This document shows positions 8,999 through 18,134 of a stretch of 64,000 nt of DNA, piece after piece. Location: positions 310,001 to 374,000 of the forward strand of contig CAWVIZ010000003.1 in the NCBI GenBank assembly GCA_963929535.1, in the 5' to 3' direction. This DNA comes from Pullilachnospira sp963929535. Lineage in GTDB: Bacteria; Bacillota; Clostridia; Lachnospirales; Lachnospiraceae. The notes beneath the pieces were generated by a model that had not been told where the DNA came from, made no database searches, and saw nothing but the letters and a program-made list of their open reading frames with translations. Made by a program: the position numbers and the translations under genes. Each line of letters starts with the position of its first letter. Positions within the stretch are counted from its first letter, which is position 1.

Positions 8999-9128
8999 TA
9001 ATCCCTGCTCCTTTCCACGTTGTGCGCGGCGCTGGTATTTTACAGCAGTCCGCCTTTCCGACTTCGTTGTCGCAAACTTCAGAGGAACCTCCGCACACAG
9101 CGGCCATCCGGCCGCAGGCATTCATCCC

Positions 9129-9494
9129 TCAGATCTGTTCCATTTCAAACCGCGCTCTAAGCGCTTCCGCCTCTTCCAGTGTATTTCTCCAGCCGAAACG
9201 CTTCAGATCCACCCGATAACCCTCCGGCGTCCACTCTACCTTTACGCCTTCTCCTTCCAGCAGCCGCTTCTGCATATCCGGCGTATCAAAAGAAGCAGCG
9301 CCGCTCAGTATCCCTCTGGAACTGAGGATCCGGTGTGCCGGGACTTCCTCCCCGGCTCTTCCGGTGCGGAGGGCATATCCCACCTGTCTGGCGTTATTGG
9401 GCTTTCCGCACAGCAGAGCGATCTGCCCATAGGTAGCAGTCCTCCCATAAGGGATCTGGGCGCAGACCAGGCGCACTCTTCTGTAAAAATCCAT
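9129..9494 (-). CDS. Alkyltransferase-like protein (MGMT family, active Cys replaced)
   Basis: A 121-aa MGMT-fold DNA-binding domain without the N-terminal domain of Ogt. It starts like family members (DFYRRV, then IPYGRTATYGQIA). The active site that is normally PCHR reads VPAHRI: the methyl-accepting cysteine is alanine. Alkyltransferase-like (ATL) proteins with Trp or Ala here bind O6-alkylguanine, flip it and hand it to nucleotide excision repair instead of repairing it. The start with GGAG six bases upstream was preferred to an ATG four codons earlier. Being next to recQ supports a DNA-repair role. Confidence 0.85.
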   Translation of the reverse strand: MDFYRRVRLVCAQIPYGRTATYGQIALLCGKPNNARQVGYALRTGRAGEEVPAHRILSSRGILSGAASFDTPDMQKRLLEGEGVKVEWTPEGYRVDLKRFGWRNTLEEAEALRARFEMEQI

Positions 9495-9565
9495 ATACAG
9501 CTCCATTCCCGGGAAAAAGTATCAAAACCGTTTTCCGTACCGATCACCCGACACAGTCCCTGCTC

Positions 9566-10207
9566 CTAAAATCCCCAGAAACCGAAAGGATTCTCTTCGG
9601 TGGGATCGTTATAGAGCCGGCAGTTCTCCTGCCAGTCCTCCATCTCCGATTTGATGATCTCGCACATCTCTTTGTAATCCGCCTGTTCCACCTTCCCATA
9701 CTCCGCCATGGACCTGTAAAATTTTTTCAGGCTGGCCGCCGTGCTTTTGATGGTGGCCGGTGTGGACCACATGCACTTGCGGATAAAGAAGTTCCCCAGG
9801 AACTCTCCGATATACCCCCATCCCTCTTCCATGGAAATGATATCATCGCTCAGCAGGAATGTATTCAGATAAAAGTTTACATTGGACAGATGGCGGCGGA
9901 CGGTGGCTTCAGAAAGGCCTTTCTCCTTCATATCCGCCTCAAAGAGATCCAGATACTCATCATTTGCTTCCCGTATTCTCTCACATTCCGCCTGAAAATC
10001 TTCCAACGAAATTTCTTCATCCGCATCCCAGTCCTCTTCGATTTCATCCTCCTTCACCGTTCCATCCGCAGTTTCATCCGCAGTTTCATCTGCAGTCTCA
10101 TCCCCAGTCTCCCTCACTGCTTTACTCTCTGCCTTGTCTTCTGCTTCCCCGGCGGCTTCGTTTCCATCCCCGTCTGCAGCTTGATATTTTTTCAGTTCAT
10201 CTTCCAT
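9566..10207 (-). CDS. Integrase-SAM-like domain protein with acidic N-terminal tail
   Basis: A 213-aa protein. Residues 1-70 are very acidic and hold a tandem DETADETADETADGT run. Residues 80-190 (GLSEATVRRHLSNVNFYLNTFL, in parts) look like the N-terminal SAM-like core-binding domain of tyrosine recombinases, but no catalytic domain follows. The end is a short aromatic tail (NPFGFWGF). The start has AAGGAG seven bases upstream. The protein may bind DNA without cutting it; no recombinase activity is expected. Function unknown. Confidence 0.65.
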   Translation of the reverse strand: MEDELKKYQAADGDGNEAAGEAEDKAESKAVRETGDETADETADETADGTVKEDEIEEDWDADEEISLEDFQAECERIREANDEYLDLFEADMKEKGLSEATVRRHLSNVNFYLNTFLLSDDIISMEEGWGYIGEFLGNFFIRKCMWSTPATIKSTAASLKKFYRSMAEYGKVEQADYKEMCEIIKSEMEDWQENCRLYNDPTEENPFGFWGF

Positions 10208-10334
10208 TCCTTTTCTCCTTTATCACAGCAGCCAAAAGCGGATTTCTGTCTTTGAGCAATTGTTTTTTTCTGCTTTGATTATATGCGGAATCTATGATGT
10301 TTTCAATAGGGAATTGGAAAAGTTCTCTTTATTC

Positions 10335-10525
10335 ATAACAGTTCAGCTTTCCGGCCTCACTGTTACAAATGCCTGCACACAGGCTGCATAATCGCATCCT
10401 GGTGCCTACCAGTCTCGGGATCACGCTGCGAATGCAGCGTGATCTACACTCCGTTTCGGTCGGCGCTTAACATGTGCCACTGGCACACAGCGCCCTCGCG
10501 GGATAGTAGAAGGCTGAAATGTTAC
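10335..10525. repeat. Dispersed inverted-end repeat, 191-bp variant
   Basis: The same family as the 143-bp elements at 20.0 and 28.4 kb: ends TAACAGTTCAGC and GCTGAAATGTTAC, an inner CACGCTGCGAATGCAGCGTG palindrome, plus about 50 extra internal bases. It abuts the stop codon of the histidine phosphatase gene by three bases. Confidence 0.7.
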
Positions 10526-10527
10526 CT

Positions 10528-11238
10528 TCACTCATATACCTCGCAGAACCGGCCGGCCGCCGCCGGGGGCTCTCCGTGTATGTACAGATGCGCCGTATCT
10601 CCGTAGGAGGTCATCCTGAACGACGCGGTACCCTTCCGCCGCTCCTCTGTCACAAAGGTGGTGACTCCTGTGGGCGCGGCTATGGTATTCTGCCAGAGCA
10701 CCATGGGAGATATTCCCGTCAGATGTCCCGCCAGCACGCAGGTCAGTCCGAAATGGCAGAAGAATACCAGCGTGTCATTGCAGGGTCTTTCCGCCCGGTA
10801 AATATTCCCCTGCCGCACATATCCATGCTCAGCCAGAAGTCTGTCAAAATTCTCTGTCACCCAGAGATATTCTTCTTTTACCTTCCCCTCCCGGAAAGCC
10901 TCCGGCTCATACCACCGGTCCTTCTGATAGAACCTCTCTTCCCGGATCCAGTCCTGGGGAAGCCAGTCCCAGGCAATCGTCTCCTGATCCTCCACATCCG
11001 GCCGCTGCACTCTGCAGGCAAATTCCCGAAGCCATTCACATTCCACCGCTTCTCTCCCCAGTTTCTTCAGCGTACAGGAGGCTGTATCTTTGGCTCTCCC
11101 CAAAGGCGAAACATAAAACTCCTTCACATCCAGACGGCAGATCCTTTGGGACAGATACTCTGCCTCCCGCCATCCCTTCTCCGTCAGGGAATCTCTCTCA
11201 TAGTCCGGATCCCCGTGCCTGATCATCAGTAATTTCAT
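10528..11238 (-). CDS. Histidine phosphatase family protein
   Basis: A 236-aa phosphoglycerate-mutase-like phosphatase. The catalytic MIRHGDPDY motif is at residues 5-13, with the second histidine in FFCHFG near residue 175. The substrate is not predictable, since the family covers sugar phosphates, nucleotides and cobalamin intermediates. The start is the ATG nine bases after GGGAG; upstream codons run into the repeat region. The stop lies directly against a dispersed repeat. It is monocistronic. Confidence 0.85.
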   Translation of the reverse strand: MKLLMIRHGDPDYERDSLTEKGWREAEYLSQRICRLDVKEFYVSPLGRAKDTASCTLKKLGREAVECEWLREFACRVQRPDVEDQETIAWDWLPQDWIREERFYQKDRWYEPEAFREGKVKEEYLWVTENFDRLLAEHGYVRQGNIYRAERPCNDTLVFFCHFGLTCVLAGHLTGISPMVLWQNTIAAPTGVTTFVTEERRKGTASFRMTSYGDTAHLYIHGEPPAAAGRFCEVYE

Positions 11239-11440
11239 ACGAACGTTCTCCCATCCATTCCAAATTCTGTTTGTTCCCGCGGGCAGCGGGCCTGGCGGAC
11301 ATGCCGGCATATTCCTTTGGCGGCGCTGTGTGTCGGCGGCACACGGTCAGCACCGAACGAAACCAAGCGCAGACCTGCCGGCCCCGCGTCGGGCGCGCAT
11401 CCGCTGTCCACTTCAGGATAGCATCCCTTCCGGAAGATTG

Positions 11441-11816
11441 CAAGCATGGCGGTCGCTTGCTGGGCGTATCCATCGGTCCCCGATCTGCGCGATACCACGG
11501 ACAGCTCACGGCTAAGCCGTTCGCTGTCCGTTGCCCGGCAAATGCCCGCTCATGCAAGCATGGCGGTCGCTTGCCGGGCGTATCCATCGGTCCCCGATCT
11601 GCGCGATACCACGGACAGCTCACGGCTAAGCCGTTCGCTGTCCGTTGCCCGGCAAATGCCCGCTCATGCAAGCATGGCGGTCGCTTGCCGGGCGTATCCA
11701 TCGGTCCCCGATCTGCGCGATACCACGGACAGCTCACGGCTAAGCCGTTCGCTGTCCGTTGCCCGGCAAATGCCCGCTCATGCAAGCATGGCGGTCGCTT
11801 GCCGGGCGTATCGCGC
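11441..11816. repeat. 114-bp tandem repeat array (3 full units plus partial)
   Basis: Units start at 11441, 11555 and 11669, with a partial fourth at 11783 that diverges after about 28 bases. Copies are almost identical (one T/C difference seen near position 20). Each unit begins with the terminator-tail sequence (CAAGCATGGCGGTCGCTTGC) and ends CCCGGCAAATGCCCGCTCATG. Because 114 is a multiple of three, long open frames of 38-aa repeats arise on both strands; they lack ribosome binding sites and are not called genes. The last unit runs into the terminator of the UroD-family gene. The 170 bases left of the array are GC-rich and hold nothing recognisable. Confidence 0.9.
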
Positions 11817-11853
11817 CAAAAAATGGAAGGCGCGGATGGATGCGGCCTTCCAT
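11817..11853 (-). terminator. Intrinsic terminator of the sugar ABC/UroD operon
   Basis: Minus strand ATGGAAGGC pairs with GCCTTCCAT and is followed by a T-run and GGCGCG, about 50 bases after the stop of the UroD-family gene. A terminator-tail repeat follows. Confidence 0.8.
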
Positions 11854-11899
11854 GACTGTATACTTTCTTCTGTTGACAGGAATCAGATCTCCTAGCTGC

Positions 11900-13000
11900 T
11901 CACTTATAGATTCCTTCTCTGTGCGCCGTCTGGTACATAGCGATAACATTTTCCACCGGCGTATTATCCTGGATCTCATGGGTGGGCGCAAAATGATACC
12001 CGTATCCATCCATCATGATTTCCAGTGTCCGGCGGCAGGTCTCCTCCACTTGTGCAGGTGTCCCCCAAACAAGAGGGCCGGCCGTGGAAATACATCCCCG
12101 GAAACACAGCCGTCCTCCGAAATGTTTTTTCAGATATTCCGGCTCCATGTGCCAGGCCTCCGGCTGCAGGGTATCTACACTGCGGATTCCCATTTCGATA
12201 AAATCTTCATAAGCCCAGCTGGAGCTTCCGCAGGTATGGATCATCACCGGAATCCCGTAAGCATCCGCCAGATCCACATACATCTGGTGAATAGGGCGGA
12301 TCTGCTTGCGGAACAGTTCCAGACTGATCATGGGACCCCGCTGGGTTCCCAGATCCTCTCCCAGCCACATAAAGTCGATCATTCCCCGGCAGCGGTCCAG
12401 GATACGCTCCATCACTTTCAGCTTCATCTGTGCCCGCTTCCTGATAAACCGCAGCGCCGCCTCATCTTCTGTCAGCAGACAGCACAGCACATCCTCCATT
12501 CCCATCAGACGTCCGTTGGAATTGATGATATCCGGGTCTCCGGGACTTCCCAGAAAAATCCCGTAATCCTGCATTTCCTTTGCGTAGTCATAGGCCAGAT
12601 CATAATCAAAGTCATCCGGATCGGGAACAGGAAAATTATCAAAATCCTCCGGATCAGCGTCCTTCAGGGGAAAATCGCAGAAATCCCAGTATCCGCCTGT
12701 GTCATGCTCCACCCAGCGCATAACAGCTCCCTCCACAGGATCCACTCTTCTTCCCGGAGGGGCCTGAAACAGCGAAGGTCCGGCATACTTCATGGGTACT
12801 CCTCTGTAATCCACCCCCAGAGCCTGGTACAGCAGCTCCAGATTCTCTCCCGGAATCCCCAGCCGCTGACACAGCCGCCGGTGAATACCGGGATTCGCCT
12901 CATAGCCGATGGTCACCCGGTCTGTCTTCTCCATCTGAAAAGTCTTTCTTACCCGCTCCTTTGCGCTCATGGTTTCCTTTGCCTTCTCAATGACTGGCAT
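11900..13000 (-). CDS. Uroporphyrinogen decarboxylase/MtaA-family protein
   Basis: A 366-aa TIM-barrel protein of the UroD superfamily. The HTC at residues 255-257 and Cys303 in CFRGC form the His-X-Cys...Cys zinc site of methylcobamide:thiol methyltransferases (MtaA, CmuA), which true UroD lacks. So this is more likely a methyl or small-group transferase than a haem enzyme. The start is the ATG eight bases after GGGAGG; a GTG three codons upstream overlaps that site. It follows two sugar permeases in the same direction, after a 170-base gap with a hairpin, so it probably acts on something linked to the imported substrate. The reaction is unknown. Confidence 0.8.
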   Translation of the reverse strand: MPVIEKAKETMSAKERVRKTFQMEKTDRVTIGYEANPGIHRRLCQRLGIPGENLELLYQALGVDYRGVPMKYAGPSLFQAPPGRRVDPVEGAVMRWVEHDTGGYWDFCDFPLKDADPEDFDNFPVPDPDDFDYDLAYDYAKEMQDYGIFLGSPGDPDIINSNGRLMGMEDVLCCLLTEDEAALRFIRKRAQMKLKVMERILDRCRGMIDFMWLGEDLGTQRGPMISLELFRKQIRPIHQMYVDLADAYGIPVMIHTCGSSSWAYEDFIEMGIRSVDTLQPEAWHMEPEYLKKHFGGRLCFRGCISTAGPLVWGTPAQVEETCRRTLEIMMDGYGYHFAPTHEIQDNTPVENVIAMYQTAHREGIYK

Positions 13001-13049
13001 TGCCGTCACCTCCCTGTTTTCAGCAGATTCCTGTTCTTTTTCCTATTAT

Positions 13050-13070
13050 TTCACCGGCTCCGCCGGTGAA
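13050..13070 (-). promoter_or_regulatory. Intercistronic hairpin
   Basis: A perfect 9-bp stem TTCACCGGC / GCCGGTGAA with a 3-base loop between permease and UroD-family genes, without a T-run. Probably an RNA processing or stability element. Confidence 0.5.
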
Positions 13071-13172
13071 CGCCATTCGCCGTTCGCCAGAAGCAAGCTC
13101 TGCTTTCTTCGGCTCACTTTCGCTCATTATATCAGTCACCTGAATTCGGCAATCCGGAGATTCCCAATGTAT

Positions 13173-14039
13173 TCATCCCTTCACCCCGCCTGCTGTCATA
13201 GAAGCCACGAAGTATTTCTGCAGGAAAATAAACAATAGATACAGCGGAATCACGATCACGCATACGGCGGCACACAGCATCGGCCAGTTGGTTCCAAATT
13301 GGTCCTTAAAGTTCAACAGTCCCACTGTCAGCGGAATTCCCTTTGTTGTGGTCAGCGTGGCTGTCTGAGCCCACATCAGTTCTCCCCATACAAATGAAAA
13401 ATTCATTACAATACAGGTCGCCAAAGCACTCTTCATCAGCGGAAGGACAATTTTGAACATCGTAACGATTTCTCCGGCCCCATCTATTCTGGCCGATTCC
13501 AAAAGTTCTGACGGCACCGTATCAAAATAATTTTTCAGAATAATCGTAGTTCCTGGAATAGACCACCCGACATAAGCAATCACTATTGGCCAGAACATCG
13601 TCCGAAGAATTCCCAGTCTGGACATCATAATATACAACGGAATGATGATCGTTTCTGTCGGCAAAAGCTGGATGCCAAAACAAAACAGCAGGATCAGTTC
13701 CGGATGCGGCAGTCTCAGCCGGGCAATCGCATATGCCGCCATAATAGAAAAAGTTTCAATCAACAGCAGCGACAGCGCAGCAATTATCACGCTGTTCAGA
13801 AAATATTCCCCTACATGCCCTGTAACCATAGCCTCTATATAATTTCCGAAACGCATCTGTTCCGGCCACGCCCAGATATCCCCATAAAATTCATTCATAG
13901 TTTTCAGCGACGTCTGAAAGGAGAAAAAAATCGGATACAGACATGCCACAGAAAATAGAATCAAAACCACACGGAAAAGCCAGACATATAAAGGAGTTCT
14001 GGAAATTTTGGAATGCTTTCTGTATTTTTTAGTATTCAT
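13173..14039 (-). CDS. Carbohydrate ABC transporter permease (MalG/LacG type)
   Basis: A 288-aa inner-membrane permease of the CUT1 class with about six helices. The EAA loop is seen as ELLESARIDGAGEIVTMFKIVLPLMK around residue 190, where it docks with the ATPase. The ATG eight bases after GGGAGG is chosen; a GTG three codons earlier touches the site. It overlaps the upstream permease by 11 bases, so the two are translationally coupled. No ATPase gene is in this operon. Confidence 0.92.
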   Translation of the reverse strand: MNTKKYRKHSKISRTPLYVWLFRVVLILFSVACLYPIFFSFQTSLKTMNEFYGDIWAWPEQMRFGNYIEAMVTGHVGEYFLNSVIIAALSLLLIETFSIMAAYAIARLRLPHPELILLFCFGIQLLPTETIIIPLYIMMSRLGILRTMFWPIVIAYVGWSIPGTTIILKNYFDTVPSELLESARIDGAGEIVTMFKIVLPLMKSALATCIVMNFSFVWGELMWAQTATLTTTKGIPLTVGLLNFKDQFGTNWPMLCAAVCVIVIPLYLLFIFLQKYFVASMTAGGVKG

Positions 14040-14955
14040 ACGTTTCACCTCCCAGACTCTTTCTCACCAGCAGTATCAGTATAATGATAAGTACGGCAAA
14101 TACCAGAGAAAGCGCCGATGCATAACCAAATTTGTTATAGGTAAATGCCTGCTCAATAATACGGATCGGCGCCGTCTTGGACAAATCTCCAGGGCCTCCT
14201 CCTGTCATGGTAGCCACAATATCATATGTCTTAAACGCCCACATCACCATCATGGAAAATACCATCTTAATACTGGGCTTTATCAGCGGTAAAATCACCC
14301 GCCTGATTTCCTGCCAATAAGTAGCTCCGTCCAGTCTGGCGGACTCAAATAATGACTCAGGCAAGCTCAGAATAGCCGTATAGGTAAGCATCATAATCGC
14401 TCCGGAAGATCTCCACCCCTGAACTACTCCGATAACTACCAGAATAAGACCTTTTTTAGCCAGCCACGGCTGTGTCAGAGCTCCCAGCCCTGCCGCCTCC
14501 AGAAGGTTATTGACCAGTCCCTGATCTGTAGCCAATACAAACGTAAACAGCAGACCCACTACCGTCATGGGAAGCATTCCCGGACTGTAAAACACAAAAC
14601 GATAAAAGGCCCCTTCTACCCGATTCACCTTATAAATCATCAGCGCCAAAGCCATCCCCAGAATCATGGCTACAGCGGCGGCTATCACAGAAATAGCCAG
14701 CGAATGGCCGATGGTCTTCAACGTAGCATTATCTGTAAATACTTTGACGTAATTCGTAATCCCAACGAACTTTATCGCGGAATTTCCATTCCAGTCACAA
14801 AAACTCAGTACAATGTTCCATCCCACCGGAATAATCATTGTCAGCAATACCATAAGAGCAGCCGGCAAAATAAACAGAAATCCAAAAAATCTCAGCTTTC
14901 TGGTGATTGCGTTCTTTCCTGGGGAAGAGGGTGCTGTTATTTTACTTGTCTTCAT
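14029..14955 (-). CDS. Carbohydrate ABC transporter permease (MalF/LacF type)
   Basis: A 308-aa CUT1-class permease with a cytoplasmic N-terminus and six helices; the EAA loop is SLFESARLDGATYWQEIRRVILPLI near residue 220. It pairs with the MalG-type protein to form the channel. AGGAGG lies 11 bases before the ATG. It is separated from the binding-protein gene by 173 bases with a stem-loop, a common arrangement that lets the binding protein be made in excess. Confidence 0.92.
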   Translation of the reverse strand: MKTSKITAPSSPGKNAITRKLRFFGFLFILPAALMVLLTMIIPVGWNIVLSFCDWNGNSAIKFVGITNYVKVFTDNATLKTIGHSLAISVIAAAVAMILGMALALMIYKVNRVEGAFYRFVFYSPGMLPMTVVGLLFTFVLATDQGLVNNLLEAAGLGALTQPWLAKKGLILVVIGVVQGWRSSGAIMMLTYTAILSLPESLFESARLDGATYWQEIRRVILPLIKPSIKMVFSMMVMWAFKTYDIVATMTGGGPGDLSKTAPIRIIEQAFTYNKFGYASALSLVFAVLIIILILLVRKSLGGETYEY

Positions 14956-15022
14956 AATCTATCATTCCTCCTGACATCCCAAAGAGTCCATTCAGCCCAA
15001 AATATATTTATGAATCATCAAA

Positions 15023-15058
15023 GGCTGCCGTCTCGGCAGTACGCCTGGCACGGCAGCC
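15023..15058 (-). promoter_or_regulatory. Stem-loop between binding-protein and permease genes
   Basis: GGCTGCCGT and ACGGCAGCC form a 9-bp stem with only three T after it. Such elements usually protect the upstream mRNA 3' end or act as weak attenuators. Confidence 0.55.
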
Positions 15059-15128
15059 CTTCTCAGACGGAATTCTTATCCCTGTTTCTCATCTGTCTGA
15101 TTTCAGCAGTATTTCCTGCGGCTCTTTA

Positions 15129-16448
15129 TCATTCGCCTACAGCGGCCTGACGCATGGCCTCCATATCGTCCAGCGCGCTTTCTCCGTTATTTACATAGTT
15201 CGCAGGCATCTGATACATAATATACTGGGACAGTTCTGCATCGATATTAATAATCTCTGTCGGATATACGGAGGATGTTCTTCTTGAAACCTGAGCCATC
15301 AACTCTGCGTTCACATCCGCGTCCTCATTGATTTTATTTGTTACTACCGTACCGATTTCCGCTCTCATGGTGGCAATCTCCGGACCAGTCAGATACTTCA
15401 TAACTTCCAGAGCTCCCTCAAGATTTTTGGTACAGGTGGGAATGAAATATCCGTCGTTTCCTCCCAGAAGAGGATCTGTAGGATTCTTTCCCATGGACGG
15501 CCAATCCATGATCTTATACGTTTCCAGCCCTGTCTTTTCCAGATTCGTCGCCACACTTCCATTTACCGCGAACATAAATGCATATTCTCCCTGAGAGAAC
15601 GCCGCGATCGCCTGATCTCCGGTAACAGCCAGCGCCCCTTCTCCAGGGTAAAAAATACCGTTTTCATAGGCGCTTGCCACCATTTCCGTAGCTTCTACAA
15701 TCTTATCGTCTTTGAAGGAAACTTCTCCTGCATTCCATGCGTCCAGTTCTTCATCCGTATCCCAGCACTGCATATATGCGTTTCGGATCGTCCAGCAAGC
15801 ACAGCTCTCATCTATGCAGGCGCCGAATTTGCCTGTTTTCTCCGTAATCTGCTCACAGGCGGAAATGAATTCATCCCAGGTCCACGCCCCATCCTCCGGA
15901 AGCGTCACACCTGCGGCATCTGTAAGTTCCGTATTGGCAATAATCAGCGGATACACGCTTCCATAGGGCACATTGTACAGCTTCCCATCGTACGTTCCTA
16001 TCTCCAGCGAAGAGGGGTCTGTAAACTGATCTCTCCACTCGTCATCCATATACTCTGTCAGATCGGTAGCTAAATCCGCAGAAGTAAAGGAATTCATCTG
16101 ATTCGGCCAATACATTACTACATCGATCTGTTCTCCCGCTGTAGCCGCGGTTTTTACAGTCTGTTCCAAAGCCGTCTGATCCAGGATCTTGATCGTCAGA
16201 TTGTATTTGTCGTCAAATTTTTCATGAAGCATCTCCTGCAGCGGTTCATCAGCCTCTGTTTTCATAAATACGCAGACCAGATCTTCTTTTTCGCCGGAAC
16301 CTTCCTGGGAATCTTCTCCGGAATCGCTCTCTGACGATGCTTCTTTGCCGGAATTTTCGGAACCCTCATCCGAACTTCCGCAGCCCGCCGCGCTGATCAT
16401 CATCAGTCCTGCAAGTCCTAAGGCCAGCCATCTCTTTTTGTTTCTCAT
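15129..16448 (-). CDS. Sugar-binding lipoprotein of the ABC transporter
   Basis: A 439-aa extracellular solute-binding protein (family 1). The signal peptide ends in lipobox ISAAGC, giving a lipid-anchored Cys near residue 23, followed by a Ser/Glu/Gly-rich linker. The rest is the two-lobed MalE-like fold, with AFSQGEYAFMFAVNGSVA as a recognisable sugar-binding-protein segment. The start has AAGGAGG five bases upstream. The neighbours (YesMN-type regulators upstream, permeases downstream) point to an oligosaccharide or aryl-glycoside; the ligand cannot be read from the sequence. Confidence 0.92.
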   Translation of the reverse strand: MRNKKRWLALGLAGLMMISAAGCGSSDEGSENSGKEASSESDSGEDSQEGSGEKEDLVCVFMKTEADEPLQEMLHEKFDDKYNLTIKILDQTALEQTVKTAATAGEQIDVVMYWPNQMNSFTSADLATDLTEYMDDEWRDQFTDPSSLEIGTYDGKLYNVPYGSVYPLIIANTELTDAAGVTLPEDGAWTWDEFISACEQITEKTGKFGACIDESCACWTIRNAYMQCWDTDEELDAWNAGEVSFKDDKIVEATEMVASAYENGIFYPGEGALAVTGDQAIAAFSQGEYAFMFAVNGSVATNLEKTGLETYKIMDWPSMGKNPTDPLLGGNDGYFIPTCTKNLEGALEVMKYLTGPEIATMRAEIGTVVTNKINEDADVNAELMAQVSRRTSSVYPTEIINIDAELSQYIMYQMPANYVNNGESALDDMEAMRQAAVGE

Positions 16449-16569
16449 AAATACCTCCTTCTCCGGCCATGTTTCCGTATCAGCCGGTTGTTTTGTTGAT
16501 ACCTATATCCTAACGAAAAAAAGATGTTTCAAAAATAGCAGAATTCTCACATCATATAGGAAATTTCTA

Positions 16570-18111
16570 TCATATTTTTTGATTTCGGCAGTCACTTGCC
16601 GAACAGCCAAAAGTCTTTTTAAACAGCTTAGAGAAGTATACATAATCACTGTATCCCACCCGTTCCGCAATCATTTTTACCGGAAACGAAGTATTCTGCA
16701 GTAAACGCCTTGCCTCCTCCATCCGAATCCGCAGCAGATAATCGGTAAAAGGGCGCCCCGTCTCCCGTTTAAAAATTGAGCTGAGATAATTGGGGGATTT
16801 TTTTAATTCTTCCGCTACCTTCTCTATCGTTACCGGTTCCGAAAAATGCTTTTCCAGATATTTGACCGCTGCGGCCACAGTGGGGGAAAACAGATCTAAC
16901 CGCTGTTTTTGCGCCTTTTGATCCGCCACCTCCAAAAGAAATTCTCCAAAAGCCTGAATATACTCTTCCAGATATTCCGCCTGTTCCCAGGCTGTCCTCA
17001 TCCCTTCCGGGGACAGGTAATCCTCCATATTCTTCGTCAATTCGTGAACGATCCGCATCAGAAACTCCTTGAGCTGCCCTTTGCCGGGTCTCGCATCTGC
17101 AGCATATCGTTTCAGCTTTGTCACTGCCTGCCCCAGCGCTTCTTTGTCCGCGCGCTCTCCTGCCTGCAGAACAGCTTTGCACAATACTTCTGTTTTTTCT
17201 TCAGTCCAGATGGAATCCTCTCTCAAACCTTCCCAGAAAATAACCGCTCCCCTTCCGATGTAAAAGCTCTCCTCCAATGCTTCTCCGGCCTCCTGCCAGG
17301 CCCGATAAATCCCACGGCTGGAATGTCCGTCTGAAATTCCCGCAGTCGCCGTTACCCTTTCTTCCTTCATCCGTTCATTGATCGCCTGGATCCGATTTTT
17401 TATCTCTATCTTCTGCTGATACATTTGAAGGACAGACACTGTCCCAGGGCAAAAAAACAGGATGATCTCTTTGCACCGGTCCCGTTCCATCCGCAGAAAA
17501 ATCCCGCCAAAATAATCAGCCATCCCTTCCAATTCATGTTCTACTTCTGACTTTCCAATCTCCCTCTCATCCCCATACTCTATGCGGATTTTATTCACCA
17601 GAATCCGAACAGGTCTGTCGCTCCCGGCTTTTCCCAGCAATCCTAAAATGATTTCCGACAGATCCCTTTCTTCCTCCGGATGGTAAAGCGCATACCGAAG
17701 TTTTTCCTCCTGCTCCTCCCGTTCCATCTGCAGCCGCATCTCGCGGATATCTCTGACCTGTCTGTCAACCAACTGAATCAGCCGTTCCATCCGAACCGGT
17801 TTCAGTTCATAATCGTTAGCTCCATTTCTCAACGCTTCCCGGGCATAATCAAAGTCAGCATAAGCGCTGAGAATAAGAAAGCGCGCCTCCGAGTCAAACT
17901 TTCTCACCTCATGCAGAAATTCCAATCCATTCATCTGGGGCATCCGGATATCTGCCAGAATAATATCCGGTTTAAAATCTTTCAGTTCCTCCAATGCCGC
18001 CCTTCCGTTCGGATAGTCCCGCACCTGATCGATTCCTACGGTCTCCCAGTCAATGCCATACCGTATTCCTTCTCTTATCTGCCTGTCGTCATCCACGATC
18101 ATTAATTTCAT
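16570..18111 (-). CDS. YesN-type response regulator (AraC output)
   Basis: A 513-aa two-component regulator. The receiver domain occupies residues 1-120, with acidic pocket DDD at 7-9, phosphoacceptor Asp54 (ILADIRMP) and the switch Ser/Lys. The middle 250 residues are a helical linker. The last 100 form an AraC-type double HTH ending GYSDYVYFSKLFKKTFG. It should activate the ABC operon downstream when phosphorylated by the adjacent kinase. AGGAGG lies six bases before the ATG chosen; the frame opens further upstream without a site. Confidence 0.93.
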   Translation of the reverse strand: MKLMIVDDDRQIREGIRYGIDWETVGIDQVRDYPNGRAALEELKDFKPDIILADIRMPQMNGLEFLHEVRKFDSEARFLILSAYADFDYAREALRNGANDYELKPVRMERLIQLVDRQVRDIREMRLQMEREEQEEKLRYALYHPEEERDLSEIILGLLGKAGSDRPVRILVNKIRIEYGDEREIGKSEVEHELEGMADYFGGIFLRMERDRCKEIILFFCPGTVSVLQMYQQKIEIKNRIQAINERMKEERVTATAGISDGHSSRGIYRAWQEAGEALEESFYIGRGAVIFWEGLREDSIWTEEKTEVLCKAVLQAGERADKEALGQAVTKLKRYAADARPGKGQLKEFLMRIVHELTKNMEDYLSPEGMRTAWEQAEYLEEYIQAFGEFLLEVADQKAQKQRLDLFSPTVAAAVKYLEKHFSEPVTIEKVAEELKKSPNYLSSIFKRETGRPFTDYLLRIRMEEARRLLQNTSFPVKMIAERVGYSDYVYFSKLFKKTFGCSASDCRNQKI

Positions 18112-18134
18112 ATTCCACCTCCTCAAATATCCGT

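Noticed and set aside
11441..11816. Possible CRISPR array
   Set aside because: The units are contiguous 114-bp copies without unique spacers, and no cas genes are present.
11198..11895. Long open frames with 38-residue repeats on both strands over the tandem array
   Set aside because: They arise because the repeat unit is 114 bp (a multiple of three). None has a ribosome binding site, and frames on both strands are equally open.
15023..15058. Terminator after the sugar-binding protein gene
   Set aside because: The 9-bp stem is followed by only three T, and the permease genes belong to the same unit, so it is described as an intercistronic stem-loop.
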